Part shown: positions 21,727 through 30,930 of the stretch, piece by piece
Numbering within the stretch: the stretch's first letter is position 1
Layout of the letters: every line of letters starts with the position of its first letter
Assembly: GCA_010093705.1 (NCBI GenBank)
Contig: MU006105.1
Location: 549,373-598,150, forward strand
Source of the DNA: Patellaria atrata CBS 101060
Lineage: Eukaryota > Ascomycota > Dothideomycetes > Patellariales > Patellariaceae
Reading direction: 5' to 3'
DNA length: 48,778 bases
Program-made: the position numbers and the translations under genes
Notes under the pieces: generated by a model
What the model was told of the DNA's origin: nothing
Databases searched by the model: none
The model's input: only the letters and a program-made list of their open reading frames with translations

Positions 21727-24153
21727 ATGTCCCGTTATCAATTCCCAACCAAACCAAAGGCAAACCCTGAAGCCGTTGTCTCCGGAGATAAGTATAGGTT
21801 TACTGTACTGACGGACCGCTTGATTCGGTATGAGTGGGCCGAAGATGGCATATTTGAGGATCGGGCGTCATGCTTCGCCATCAATCGCGACTTTCCCGTT
21901 CCCGAATTCCGTGTAGTAGACCGAGAAGCCGATTTGGAGATCATTACGAAGTATTTTCACTTGACTTATAACAAGAAAGACTTCACTACTAGCGGTCTCA
22001 ACATCACCTTCCAAGGCACAACCATATGGATGTTCAATTCTATCACATGGCGTTACGATGGAAAGAGTTCAGGAGATCTAGGGGGGACAGCACGTACTCT
22101 GGATTTTACCAATGGCCCTATCCCACTGGAACCAGGTGTATGCTCTAGGACAGGTATTGCTTGCATGGAGGATAGTGAGTCTATGCTTTTCGAAGACGAT
22201 GGTTGGATTGGCACTCGTAAACCAGGAAACCGAAAGGATGGATACGTATTTCTGTATGGCGATGACTATCTTGGGGCGGTGAAAGCATTGCACGCTCTAT
22301 CCGGTAAGCAACCATTGATTCCCCGCTGGGCACTCGGAAATTGGTGGTCTCGATACTACGCTTACTCTGCGGATGAGTACCTCTCTCTCATGGATGAGTT
22401 CACGGATAAGGAGATACCCTTATCTGTAGCCGTGATCGATATGGATTGGCACATAACAGACGTCCCACCACAATATGGCACTGGATGGACTGGCTACACC
22501 TGGAATCGGAAGCTATTCCCTGATCCAGCAGGCTTCCTCGCCGAATTACATAAACGCAAACTTAAGGTCACCCTCAACGATCATCCAGCCGACGGTGTTC
22601 GAATCTTCGAAGACAAATACGAAGACATGGCCAAAGCACTTGGTATTGACCACATAAACAAAGAACCCATCCCCTTCGACCCCACCAACCGCAAATTCCT
22701 AGATGCATTCTTCGATGTCCTAAAACGGAAGATCGAGGGTCAAGGCTGTGATTTCTGGTGGCTTGACTGGCAACAAGGCTCCAGCTGTCGCATCGAAGGT
22801 ATCGATCCCCTTTGGATTCTCAATCACTACCAATACCTGGACAGCGCCCGTGACAACAAGCGTCCCGTCACATTTTCCCGATTCGCAGGACCAGGCTCGC
22901 ATCGCTACCCCATTGGCTTTTCTGGCGACACTCACACTACCTGGAAAGAACTACACTGGCAGCCCGAATTCACCGCTACGGCCTCCAACGTCGGATATGG
23001 ATGGTGGAGCCACGACATTGGCGGCCACATGCATGGTGGCCGCGATGACGAGCTCTCAGCTCGCTGGGTCCAGTTTGGGATGTGGTCGCCCATCCTACGC
23101 CTCCACTCCTCCAACAACCCCTTCAACTCCAAAGAACCCTGGCTCTACGACGCAGAAGCATCTCAAGTCATGAAAAAGGCCATGATCCTCCGCCATTCAC
23201 TAATCCCATACCTCTACACCGCCAATGCCCGCGGGCACGTCGAAGATGAACCCCTATTAATGCCCATGTACTGGAAGTATCCCCGCAGCCGCTCCGCCTA
23301 CGCGGTGCCAAACCAGTACTTCTTCGGCTCCGAACTCATCGTCGCGCCCGTCACGACACCCCGCTCCAAAGCGACCCATCTCGCCCGCACCCGCGTCTGG
23401 TTGCCTCCAGGCCGCCACATCGACATCTTCAGCGGCGACGTCTACGACGGCTCCCGCGAGTTCTGGGCCCACCGCACCCTCGCGCAAACCCCCGTCTTTG
23501 CGCGCGAAGGCTCCATCATCCCCCTAGGCAGCAGCAAGGAGCACTGGAACGGCGCGGAGCTACCTACAGACATCCACCTCATCGTTGTGGTGGGGCAAGA
23601 CGGATCCTTCGAGCTCCTCGAGGACGAAGGAACCGGCGCCGACGCCCACGAAGCCGAATTTGCCCGCACGCCTATAAAGTGGGAGCAGGCGAGTGGGAAG
23701 CTGACGATCGGCCCTGTGGTCGATGACAACAACGTCATCCCCTACGAACGCAAATGGACGGTCCATTTCCTCGGCTGCTCAGACATTCGTCTCGAGAAGA
23801 ACGAGGCGTTCCAGCTCGGTCATCGCAGAATTAGATATAACAGCGGTAATCTCGCTCACGGGGCCACCGTCACCCTTTCCATTTTCCGCGATACCTCGTC
23901 CGCAACCGTCATCCAAGTGGGGGAGAATCTGCAGCTCGACGTGCTGGATGTGCCGAAACGGTGCTATCCCATCGTGTATACGAGCGCGACGGAATATGAT
24001 AAGAAGAGCGTGGTGTGGGAGATTCTGGAGGAGACGGGGCAGTCGTTCAATGTGCGGGCGTCGAAGTTGCTGAGTTGTGATATCGAGCAGGATTTGAAGG
24101 ATGCGCTTGTGGAGGTTTTGTTGGCGGATAGGAGGATACCGTTGGTCCGTTGA
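21727..24153 (+). CDS. GH31 alpha-glycosidase, intracellular type
   Basis: This is a glycoside hydrolase of family 31, which includes alpha-glucosidases and alpha-xylosidases acting by a retaining mechanism. A single exon encodes 808 aa. No signal peptide is seen, so it is probably cytosolic. An N-terminal beta domain (about 1-190) is followed by the TIM barrel: RWALGNWWSRYYAYS, AVIDMDWHIT, then FWWLDWQQG with likely nucleophile D347 and FSGDTHTTW with likely acid/base D401, as the spacing fits. HDIGGHMHGG and RHSLIPYLYTAN are further family motifs. C-terminal beta domains follow (FVAPV-like LIVAPVTTP, REGSIIPL). The exact substrate cannot be read off. The second half is visibly richer in G and C than the first. 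It is convergent with the MFS pump. Confidence 0.93.
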   Translation: MSRYQFPTKPKANPEAVVSGDKYRFTVLTDRLIRYEWAEDGIFEDRASCFAINRDFPVPEFRVVDREADLEIITKYFHLTYNKKDFTTSGLNITFQGTTIWMFNSITWRYDGKSSGDLGGTARTLDFTNGPIPLEPGVCSRTGIACMEDSESMLFEDDGWIGTRKPGNRKDGYVFLYGDDYLGAVKALHALSGKQPLIPRWALGNWWSRYYAYSADEYLSLMDEFTDKEIPLSVAVIDMDWHITDVPPQYGTGWTGYTWNRKLFPDPAGFLAELHKRKLKVTLNDHPADGVRIFEDKYEDMAKALGIDHINKEPIPFDPTNRKFLDAFFDVLKRKIEGQGCDFWWLDWQQGSSCRIEGIDPLWILNHYQYLDSARDNKRPVTFSRFAGPGSHRYPIGFSGDTHTTWKELHWQPEFTATASNVGYGWWSHDIGGHMHGGRDDELSARWVQFGMWSPILRLHSSNNPFNSKEPWLYDAEASQVMKKAMILRHSLIPYLYTANARGHVEDEPLLMPMYWKYPRSRSAYAVPNQYFFGSELIVAPVTTPRSKATHLARTRVWLPPGRHIDIFSGDVYDGSREFWAHRTLAQTPVFAREGSIIPLGSSKEHWNGAELPTDIHLIVVVGQDGSFELLEDEGTGADAHEAEFARTPIKWEQASGKLTIGPVVDDNNVIPYERKWTVHFLGCSDIRLEKNEAFQLGHRRIRYNSGNLAHGATVTLSIFRDTSSATVIQVGENLQLDVLDVPKRCYPIVYTSATEYDKKSVVWEILEETGQSFNVRASKLLSCDIEQDLKDALVEVLLADRRIPLVR

Positions 24154-24528
24154 TGATAATACGATGAGATGAAGATATGACGTGCATCATAGAGACACTA
24201 TAGAAGATAAAGGGGGAATAACGACCTTGATGATTGAAGATAGAGTTGTTGGATAGACGCTACACTCGTAGTAGAGGATATAGTAGAAAAGACTTAGAGA
24301 TAGATGTTAGATAACAAGTGCGAGGTAATGATAAAGTAAATTCATATGCATTTCTTACTATCCCAGGGTATCTCCAAGTCGTCTTTTCCAACTCATGATA
24401 CTTACAGAAGCATCTCACATCCGCGTCATAACCATAATCCAGCCCCAAACAAACCCATCCAAATCTGAATCCAACCCAACGTAAGTTCCATATTTACGAC
24501 ACCAATCCGCTTGAACCCAAACCCCAAA
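24154..24528. other. Convergent 3' spacer, GH31 / MFS
   Basis: This 375-bp spacer carries the 3' untranslated ends of two convergent genes. It is AT rich after the GH31 stop. No terminator motif or gene is recognised. Confidence 0.5.
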
Positions 24529-26455
24529 TTAAACCCCCTCCTTCCTAACCTTCGCCTCCCCATCCAAACTCCCCATCCTCTGCAACCTCTTCGCAACATT
24601 ATCCCCCAACAACCCCTCCATATTCGGCACAAAACAACTACTAACAATCAACAGTACGGAGAACGGAATGGTAACATAAAAGATCCAATGAAAAGTCCTC
24701 ACATACGCCTCCGTGATCGCCTTTCCCGTGGCCTCCAGTACCGCAGGCGTCACGTCCGGGACCGCGGTAAAATTCCCCGTTGAGACACCCGCCAGCAGCG
24801 CAGGGATCGAGTGGGCGGGCAGACCGGCGGACGTCGCCGCGGAGGTCACGTACGAGGGTATGTACTCCCCGGACTTATTGATCAGGATCGAGACATAGAT
24901 AGCCTGGGACACCGCGCCGCCGAGGGCGCGTATGGAGCCCATGACACCGGTCGCTAGCCCTATATCCTGGGGTTCCATGACCAGCGTAATACCAGGGAAC
25001 GCGATATTATCGATCCAGCCGATGGCAAAACAACCCAAGACACCGAACGCAATCGTCAACGCATGGGTGTCTTGCCCCAGGGCCGCAAGCCCGCCGACGA
25101 AGACGGTGCTGAGGATGGACAGGATGATGCATTGCCATTTCACCTTGGGGAGGTATGATATGGCGAAGCCACCGAAGACTTGGCCGAGGAGAATCCCACC
25201 GCCGACGACGCTGGATTGCCAGCCTACTTCTTTCACGGAGGTGGTGTAGACGGTGCTTATGAGCGTGGGCCAGATTACGGTCATGCTGTAGTAGACCATG
25301 GCGCCTATGCAAGCGATGGCGCAGATGGCGACGTAGCCGATGTTCTTGAAAAGGCGCGGGGGCATTAGAGGTTGACCTTTGAAGATGTATTGTTCTAGAG
25401 GGGTTAGGGGGTGGTTTGAATTGAGTGGGGGGGGGGAGGGGGTTGATGTAGGATGTGTTTTAGGGATTGGAGGACTTACCGTATAACCCGAATGCGATTA
25501 GCGTTACTATGCCAACGACAATAGTAGCGATGACTCTAGCGCTCGACCATGGATACGCTTGTCCGCCCCATGATAGACCGATGAGGAACAAAACGCACCC
25601 GGCGACGAAGAGAAACATGCCCACGAAATCGAGCTCCTTGAATTGTTGCCACTTGCTCTTTCCATGGACGTGAAGTTGGTCATAAGTAGGCGGGTGATAC
25701 AAAAACTGATAAAGAACCAATGTGATACCGGCGAAGATGATCCCGAGATAATAACTCCACCTCCACCCTTGCTTCGTATTATCGATGAAGCTCCTCGCGA
25801 TGATAGGACCGAAGACCGCGAAGGGAAGGGAAGACAGAAACACCAACGTCACGATGGGACCTCTCTGCTTATTCGGCACTAGTTCTCCGAGCACGATGCC
25901 GAAGGATAGCTGGCCTGCTGCTGCAATACCGTTGCACGCGTTCGCCCCGATGAGCGTCTCCATACTGCCCGCCGTGGCACCGACAATGTTGCCCACGAGA
26001 CTGAGGACAGTCGTGCCCATAACCATCCACTTGCGGCCGAAGATATCCGACAGTCTTCCCACGAGGAGGAAACCGATGGCGGAACCGAGAACCCATACGG
26101 TACTAACCCAGCCCATATTCTCCGAGGGGCCAATATCCGCATTGATCAGGGCGCTGGAACCACATTAGCGAGTAATCCCTTTGATGAGGGAAGGAAGATA
26201 GTACAGAGTATTTGCGGGCAAGACCCATCCTAAGTAGGCGCATATGCTACCCGTACAGACTGCGATCACGGTGCCGATGAAGGAGACGCTGGTGTAGTAG
26301 CCTTTAGGCATCTCGTTTAACTCGCCGCCGATGGCGTGGGTGTCGACCATATCGATGTGGCCGTCTGCGTGAACTGTCTTCACTGCATCGACGTATTCGA
26401 CATGTTCGGCGGAGGAGGCTGAGTCGACCTTCTCATTTCTCATCTTTTCAGACAT
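24529..26455 (-). CDS. MFS transporter, TRI12 family, 14-TM
   Basis: Three exons, 26455-26205, 26153-25480 and 25394-24529, join to 596 aa. Intron 1 (donor GTACTA, branch GCTAATG) rejoins ANTLALINADIGPS; intron 2 (GTAAGT, branch CCTAACC) rejoins FGLYEQYIFKGQPLMPPRLF. These junctions and RLSDIFGRKWMVMG are typical of the fungal TRI12-like drug:H+ antiporter family, which includes siderophore importers and efflux pumps. About 14 membrane segments are visible, with a polar cytosolic N terminus (MSEKMRNEKVDSASS) and a charged end (RMGSLDGEAKVRKEGV). The substrate cannot be told. No biosynthetic cluster genes lie nearby, so the family name should not be read as a function. Confidence 0.93.
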
Positions 26456-27278
26456 TGTGTATGGGTAGATAGGGACTATGTAATGGTTAAAATATGAAGA
26501 AACGAGAGAGTCCTATGTGGGAAGGAATAGCAGACCTGAGAAAGCAACGAAAGGAAGAAGGTAGGCATGATATATAGCATTTGATAGCGTTGTGTCCTTG
26601 TTGGAGGAGTAACTTGACTTGCGGAGCATTTCATGTTAGCTATCATCAAAAATCTAGAACCAGGTTCTACCACGAGGTAAGAGAACCAATAGTAGACTAA
26701 GATTAGCCAGAACAGATGGATTTTCCACATTTAGTATCACTGGTGGACTAAAAGAACGAATGAGAGGTCAGGATGATGTACGGAGTGTTCCAGCAATACG
26801 GCTTTGGAACGGCAAATCTGGAAACTTTGTAACCGGGAGCGAACTATCTTCCCCAAACCCCAGACGCCGGAAAAGCTAACCACGACGTCGACTCAAAGCT
26901 TGAATATAGATAGTATCAGGCCAAGCTGCCATGCGGGGAAGCTTAAAAGGACGAGATCTGGGGAAGAACTAATTGACTCAATATCAGAACCAAAGGCCTT
27001 ATTCACGAATCGAGAGCTACACTAACCATTGCCGCGTATTGGACGCGCCACAGAGCCCACGGCCTGATCTGTTCGTACAGCCTTGCTGAAAACGTTTTCC
27101 GACAGACAGCATGATGAATCAGCGCTACCATACAATCCACATCAGTCCCCAAACACATTCAAAATAGAAGAGCGAGAACTTCGAACTAACCTTTGCGGCG
27201 TAAAACACGCACAGCAAACCCAAAAAGCTCTCTCTTCAAAGTCCGAAACCCAGACCTCCACCTCAGCAACACCATATT
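26456..27278. other. Intergenic, no gene supported
   Basis: This 823-bp spacer holds the MFS promoter and the 3' flank of the next minus-strand gene. Short frames here (26804-27025, 27083 onward) show no coding features. Confidence 0.45.
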
Positions 27279-27551
27279 TCAGGTGTCTCTCGACGCGTAC
27301 AGGAACGCGTGGTAGGCGTTCAGGCGCCGAGAAGTCGGAGGTGGAGGCCTGGGCTCGTCCCTCACCGACTCCACCAATGTCGTCTCGGACTCCCACCCGC
27401 GGGAGCCCGGTTCCATATCCGCCAGTTCTCGGGCTGGCGACTTGCTACGCCTGAAGGCGCGAGTCCAGGACCTGACTCGGCCCCACAGCTGATCGAAGTG
27501 GCGTCTTATGACGCCGCACCTCTCTCGCCTGTGTGGTGCTGTTCCGTACAT
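27279..27551 (-). CDS. Small basic unknown protein, 90 aa
   Basis: A single-exon frame from ATG 27551 encodes a 90-aa basic protein: MYGTAPHRRERCGVI, then a helix rich in Arg and Trp (HFDQLWGRVRSWTRAFRRSKS), then an acidic and Pro-rich tail. No family is recognised. Support comes from the promoter: an AATTATAACAA TATA-like box about 85 bp upstream, then a long CT-rich leader and ATCACAACATG start context. Two plus-strand frames over the same bases are shadows. It could be a lineage-specific nuclear or membrane-associated peptide. Confidence 0.5.
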   Translation of the reverse strand: MYGTAPHRRERCGVIRRHFDQLWGRVRSWTRAFRRSKSPARELADMEPGSRGWESETTLVESVRDEPRPPPPTSRRLNAYHAFLYASRDT

Positions 27552-29628
27552 GTTGTGATTTTGTACGAGGAGAGAGATTGTAGAGGTGTGATGAGAGAGG
27601 GAGAGAATTGTGAGGGGTGGAGAGTGAGGTTTGTTATAATTGGGGAAAGAGGGACAGAGAGAAGCAGAGATTTTGCCCTTCCTGTGTGACTTCTATTTAG
27701 GTGAAAGAGACAACCGGGCACTGCGGATGTGGTCAGCTTCGACTACCCTTTTGGGATTAACTACCCTACTGTAATATATTGATAACTCACAAGTTACGGT
27801 ATACGGGCTGGTCGAAACGTTACTGACGGGTATAGTGCCTCCCCCTTTTTAGGGATAGGTCATGTAATGGTGGAGTATTCCTTGAGTCAAGATCACTATC
27901 GTTCACTCTATCTAACCCTGAATATTCTTCAAGCATGGTGTATTAATTCCCTATTCATTATGTATATCTGCTGTGTTCACATTGTAGAAGTTTGTACAAT
28001 TTGATACAATAAACTATGTTGTGATTCACCTGTATGTTTTCCTCAAGCTCCTTTTCCAGTACGTCATATGGGGACTGAGAAGCGTACAATGTCTTTAAAC
28101 ATCGTTGAGGCCTTATAATCCCTAAAAAAGAAAAATCACTATACCGCAGTTGTTTTATTATTTCGTAAAATTAGTCTACCCGTATGAAATATAAGTGTTT
28201 GTTTGTGGCAACCTAAACGCTACCCGAAGCTCTATCACCTTCACTTCCAATTCATTACAGATTCTGCCCCCGCCTTCGCCACAAACAGACCGCCTATATA
28301 GGGATCTATACGGAATACTACTTCTGCTAATATTTTTCTTGTGGGGTAGCCCGGTCTTCCCTTAGAACTATCCATCCGTCGTTATTCTAGTCACTTTATA
28401 GTCTTGAAGCTTAGGACATCTTAACACCTCTGGTCCAAATCAACACAATCTTGCGTAGCATCTTGGGGATCTGGGCGCAAACTTGTTACGAACGGCAGCA
28501 ACTTTCAAAGAACATCTTCAGCAGTTCTGGACCATTTACATCCACGTACACTTCCGAGACTAAGAATCTACAGTCAATCCAGGCTGTCGATCTTAATAGC
28601 GTATGACGGGAATCATACTAAGAATCTAGAAATACAGAAGGAATCGAATCCAGATAAGTTTAAGTTGATTTCCGGCCTCCTACAATGGTCTAACTACTTT
28701 CTACTATCTATCCTCTCTATTCAGGTATAAACACCATCCGAGACAGCTTGTAGTAAACGTCACTGATTCTCTGAGTAAACAAGAATCCCGATCCACCATT
28801 AACTAGCAAATGAACGGGTATCGAAGCTTGAGTTACTACTTGGAATGCCAGGTCACTTTGCGATACATCCAGCGGATGACGACATGAGTCCTCTCGAGAA
28901 TACTATCCAAACTAGCTGCAGAAGGGGAAACAACGTGACCGGAGCGCTACCTCCACCAGATAGGAGGCCGCCGGAAGACCTAGCAGGATTGGATAGAATG
29001 AATCCCGAAGAAATGGCCAGCTCATCGAACAATCACATTCGCTGCCCTATACATCTGCTATAAAACTGGAAGAAAACAATGAGTCGTACAGTTTGAATCT
29101 GACAGCATTATTACACACCCTAATACACTGTCAATCATATTTTAAACTGACGATTATAGTTTGTACCCTTACGGACCATGGAAATTGAAGGTCCGCGCCA
29201 TGCTTGAGGATATTACATGTAAACAATGAACTTTCCGGAGGACACAACGACAATCCAAAAGGCTACGTTTTACTTTCTTGAAAAACGATCAGAATATCTT
29301 TAGTTCACTTGTACATATCATACCCTTAAAATCTGATTACACCACAACACGTTTTGCTGCTAAGATATGCTCACATAAGAAATGCTGTGATAGGAGAATA
29401 CACAATTCCGAAACACAAAACAGCCATCCAAAAGGCGAATCGTACAGTTTACAAAGGCTAAACGCTATACCAATAAGTCCCCCAAGTCTCCATATCAATC
29501 ATAGCAAACCTGACTCCAATAACAACACTAAAAACAGAAACAGAAACAATACCCCAACCCCAAAAACCCAATCCCACACAAAAAATCCAGATATAGTACA
29601 GTACCGCGCCCTCCGAACGCTTAAACAA
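27552..29628. other. 2.1-kb gene-poor tract
   Basis: This is largely AT rich and without convincing genes. One small plus-strand frame (28845-29063) is listed separately. The minus-strand promoter of the 90-aa gene takes up the first 120 bases. No repeats of note were seen. Confidence 0.45.
28845..29063 (+). CDS. Possible 72-aa protein, weak
   Basis: The frame MPGHFAIHPADDDMSPLEN... runs 72 codons with a charged, Pro-rich middle (LPPPDRRPPEDLAGLDRMN) and GC content above its AT-rich surroundings. A TATAAA lies at 28726-28731. Against it, an upstream ATG at 28810 opens an overlapping 24-codon frame. No family is recognised. Confidence 0.22.
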   Translation: MPGHFAIHPADDDMSPLENTIQTSCRRGNNVTGALPPPDRRPPEDLAGLDRMNPEEMASSSNNHIRCPIHLL

Positions 29629-30279
29629 CTAACCAAACAAGCCCCTAACCGCCCTAACAATCTTCTTCCACCCCGTCCTCTTCCCCCTCTTCTCCCCCTT
29701 CGGCGTCGGTCTCGGACTCCGTCCCCTCATAACCCTCTCCGCGAACGCAACTTCCCGCTCGCTCGTTCCCGGTTCCGACTCCACACAATTCCCCTTCATA
29801 CCCGCGGCACCGACCCCCGTACACGTAGCCGCCCCTCCCTCATAAGAATCCTCAACCCACTCCCCCCTCCCCAGCATAAGAGGGCCAGACGTACCACACC
29901 CGTTCCCGATGCTAATCTCGGTGTGGGCATAGTAAACCGGTACCTCCCCATACGCATCCTCCCCATACACAACCCCCCATCTCCGTCTATCCTCGTCATA
30001 TCCCACACCCCCATACCTCTCCTCCGACCTCTGCACACCCCCATCCCGCACCCCGTACCCCGAGACGGAAAAAGGATCGTAAGACTCGAAGAGGTACAGG
30101 GGATCCGCGTAGGGCCGTGCTGTTTCGGGATCGAAACTCCGGAGCCAGGCGTGCAGGGAGTCTGAGGATTTCTTGTGGCGGGAGGAGGATAGGGAGGAGG
30201 TGGTTAGGGAGGAGGTGTAGAGCGTCCTCGTGTCCAAGGGGTGGTATGTGGGATTTGTGGCGGGTGTGTATGCGTGCAT
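29629..30279 (-). CDS. Unknown 216-aa protein
   Basis: A single exon from ATG 30279 encodes 216 aa. The N terminus is Ser/Thr rich (YTSSLTTSSLSSSRHKKSSDSLHAWLRSFDPE), the middle Tyr/Gly rich (SGYGVRDGG, RYGGVGYDEDRRRWG), and the end strongly basic with an amphipathic helix (GWKKIVRAVRGLFG). No domain is recognised. The long plus-strand frame 29278-30165 is its antisense shadow and has an Arg/Pro-rich, non-protein-like content. The upstream spacer carries dense GTAC motifs. Probably a lineage-specific, largely disordered protein. Confidence 0.6.
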   Translation of the reverse strand: MHAYTPATNPTYHPLDTRTLYTSSLTTSSLSSSRHKKSSDSLHAWLRSFDPETARPYADPLYLFESYDPFSVSGYGVRDGGVQRSEERYGGVGYDEDRRRWGVVYGEDAYGEVPVYYAHTEISIGNGCGTSGPLMLGRGEWVEDSYEGGAATCTGVGAAGMKGNCVESEPGTSEREVAFAERVMRGRSPRPTPKGEKRGKRTGWKKIVRAVRGLFG

Positions 30280-30930
30280 TTTTTTTGGTGGTGTTGGATG
30301 AACGTGGGATTAAGGGTGTGAGGTGGATTCGGTACGATAAATTCTTTCCGGTACAAATTGTATAAAGTTATACGAGGAGGTGAAAGAGGTGGATGTTGTG
30401 TTGTGGTGTTAATGTACTATATGGTCGGTAGACTTGGTACCAGTTGGTACAATTTGAATTTAGTCTTTTTCGTGAAAGTGAGAAAGTGTCTGTACGATGA
30501 GAGTCAAGACAAACGTGAAGATGGTAGGAAAAGCTGGGAAATTTAAGAGCTTATATATGAGGTGGTGTACAGTCAAAAGTCAAACCCACAGTCAAAAGTA
30601 CGATTTCACCAGCATCGCCGGATCGGGGTTGACAGGTACAGATGTATAGTTAAAAGTACAATCTGTACAGCGGTACTGCAGTACCAGTGTTAGCCGGACA
30701 GAAACCCGTAATACCTCCACCGTAAACCCACGAGCATCGTCAAAACTATACAGCTAGTCAAGTGAACGGAAACCTCTAAACGAACCGCATCCACTGTAAT
30801 CAACTTTTCATTTCAGAAATCGGTATAGTACACACTAACTAGCTCACAGATCAAGGGATGATATTTCCACCCCAACTCCAAGAACACCTAATCGCTTGAT
30901 GCAAGCCCAATCCAACCTCAGACTCCTCAC
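30280..30930. promoter_or_regulatory. GTAC-rich promoter of the 216-aa gene
   Basis: The 651-bp spacer lies between the start of the minus-strand 216-aa gene and the stop of the RBM25-like gene. Between 30331 and 30685 there are 13 GTAC tetramers, including the perfect 14-bp palindrome GGTACTGCAGTACC (30672-30685) and CTGTACAG (30663-30670). Two exact ACAGTCAAAAGT copies (30569-30580, 30588-30599) are 19 bp apart, with a near copy at 30646-30657. Confidence 0.5.

Noticed and set aside
24529-26455. Toxin-cluster pump because of TRI12 family membership
   Set aside because: The family covers many substrates and no biosynthetic genes lie nearby; GH31 and SnoaL-like neighbours do not form such a cluster.
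29278-30165. 295-codon plus-strand frame
   Set aside because: Antisense to the 216-aa gene; Arg/Pro-rich content from GC-skewed shadow coding.
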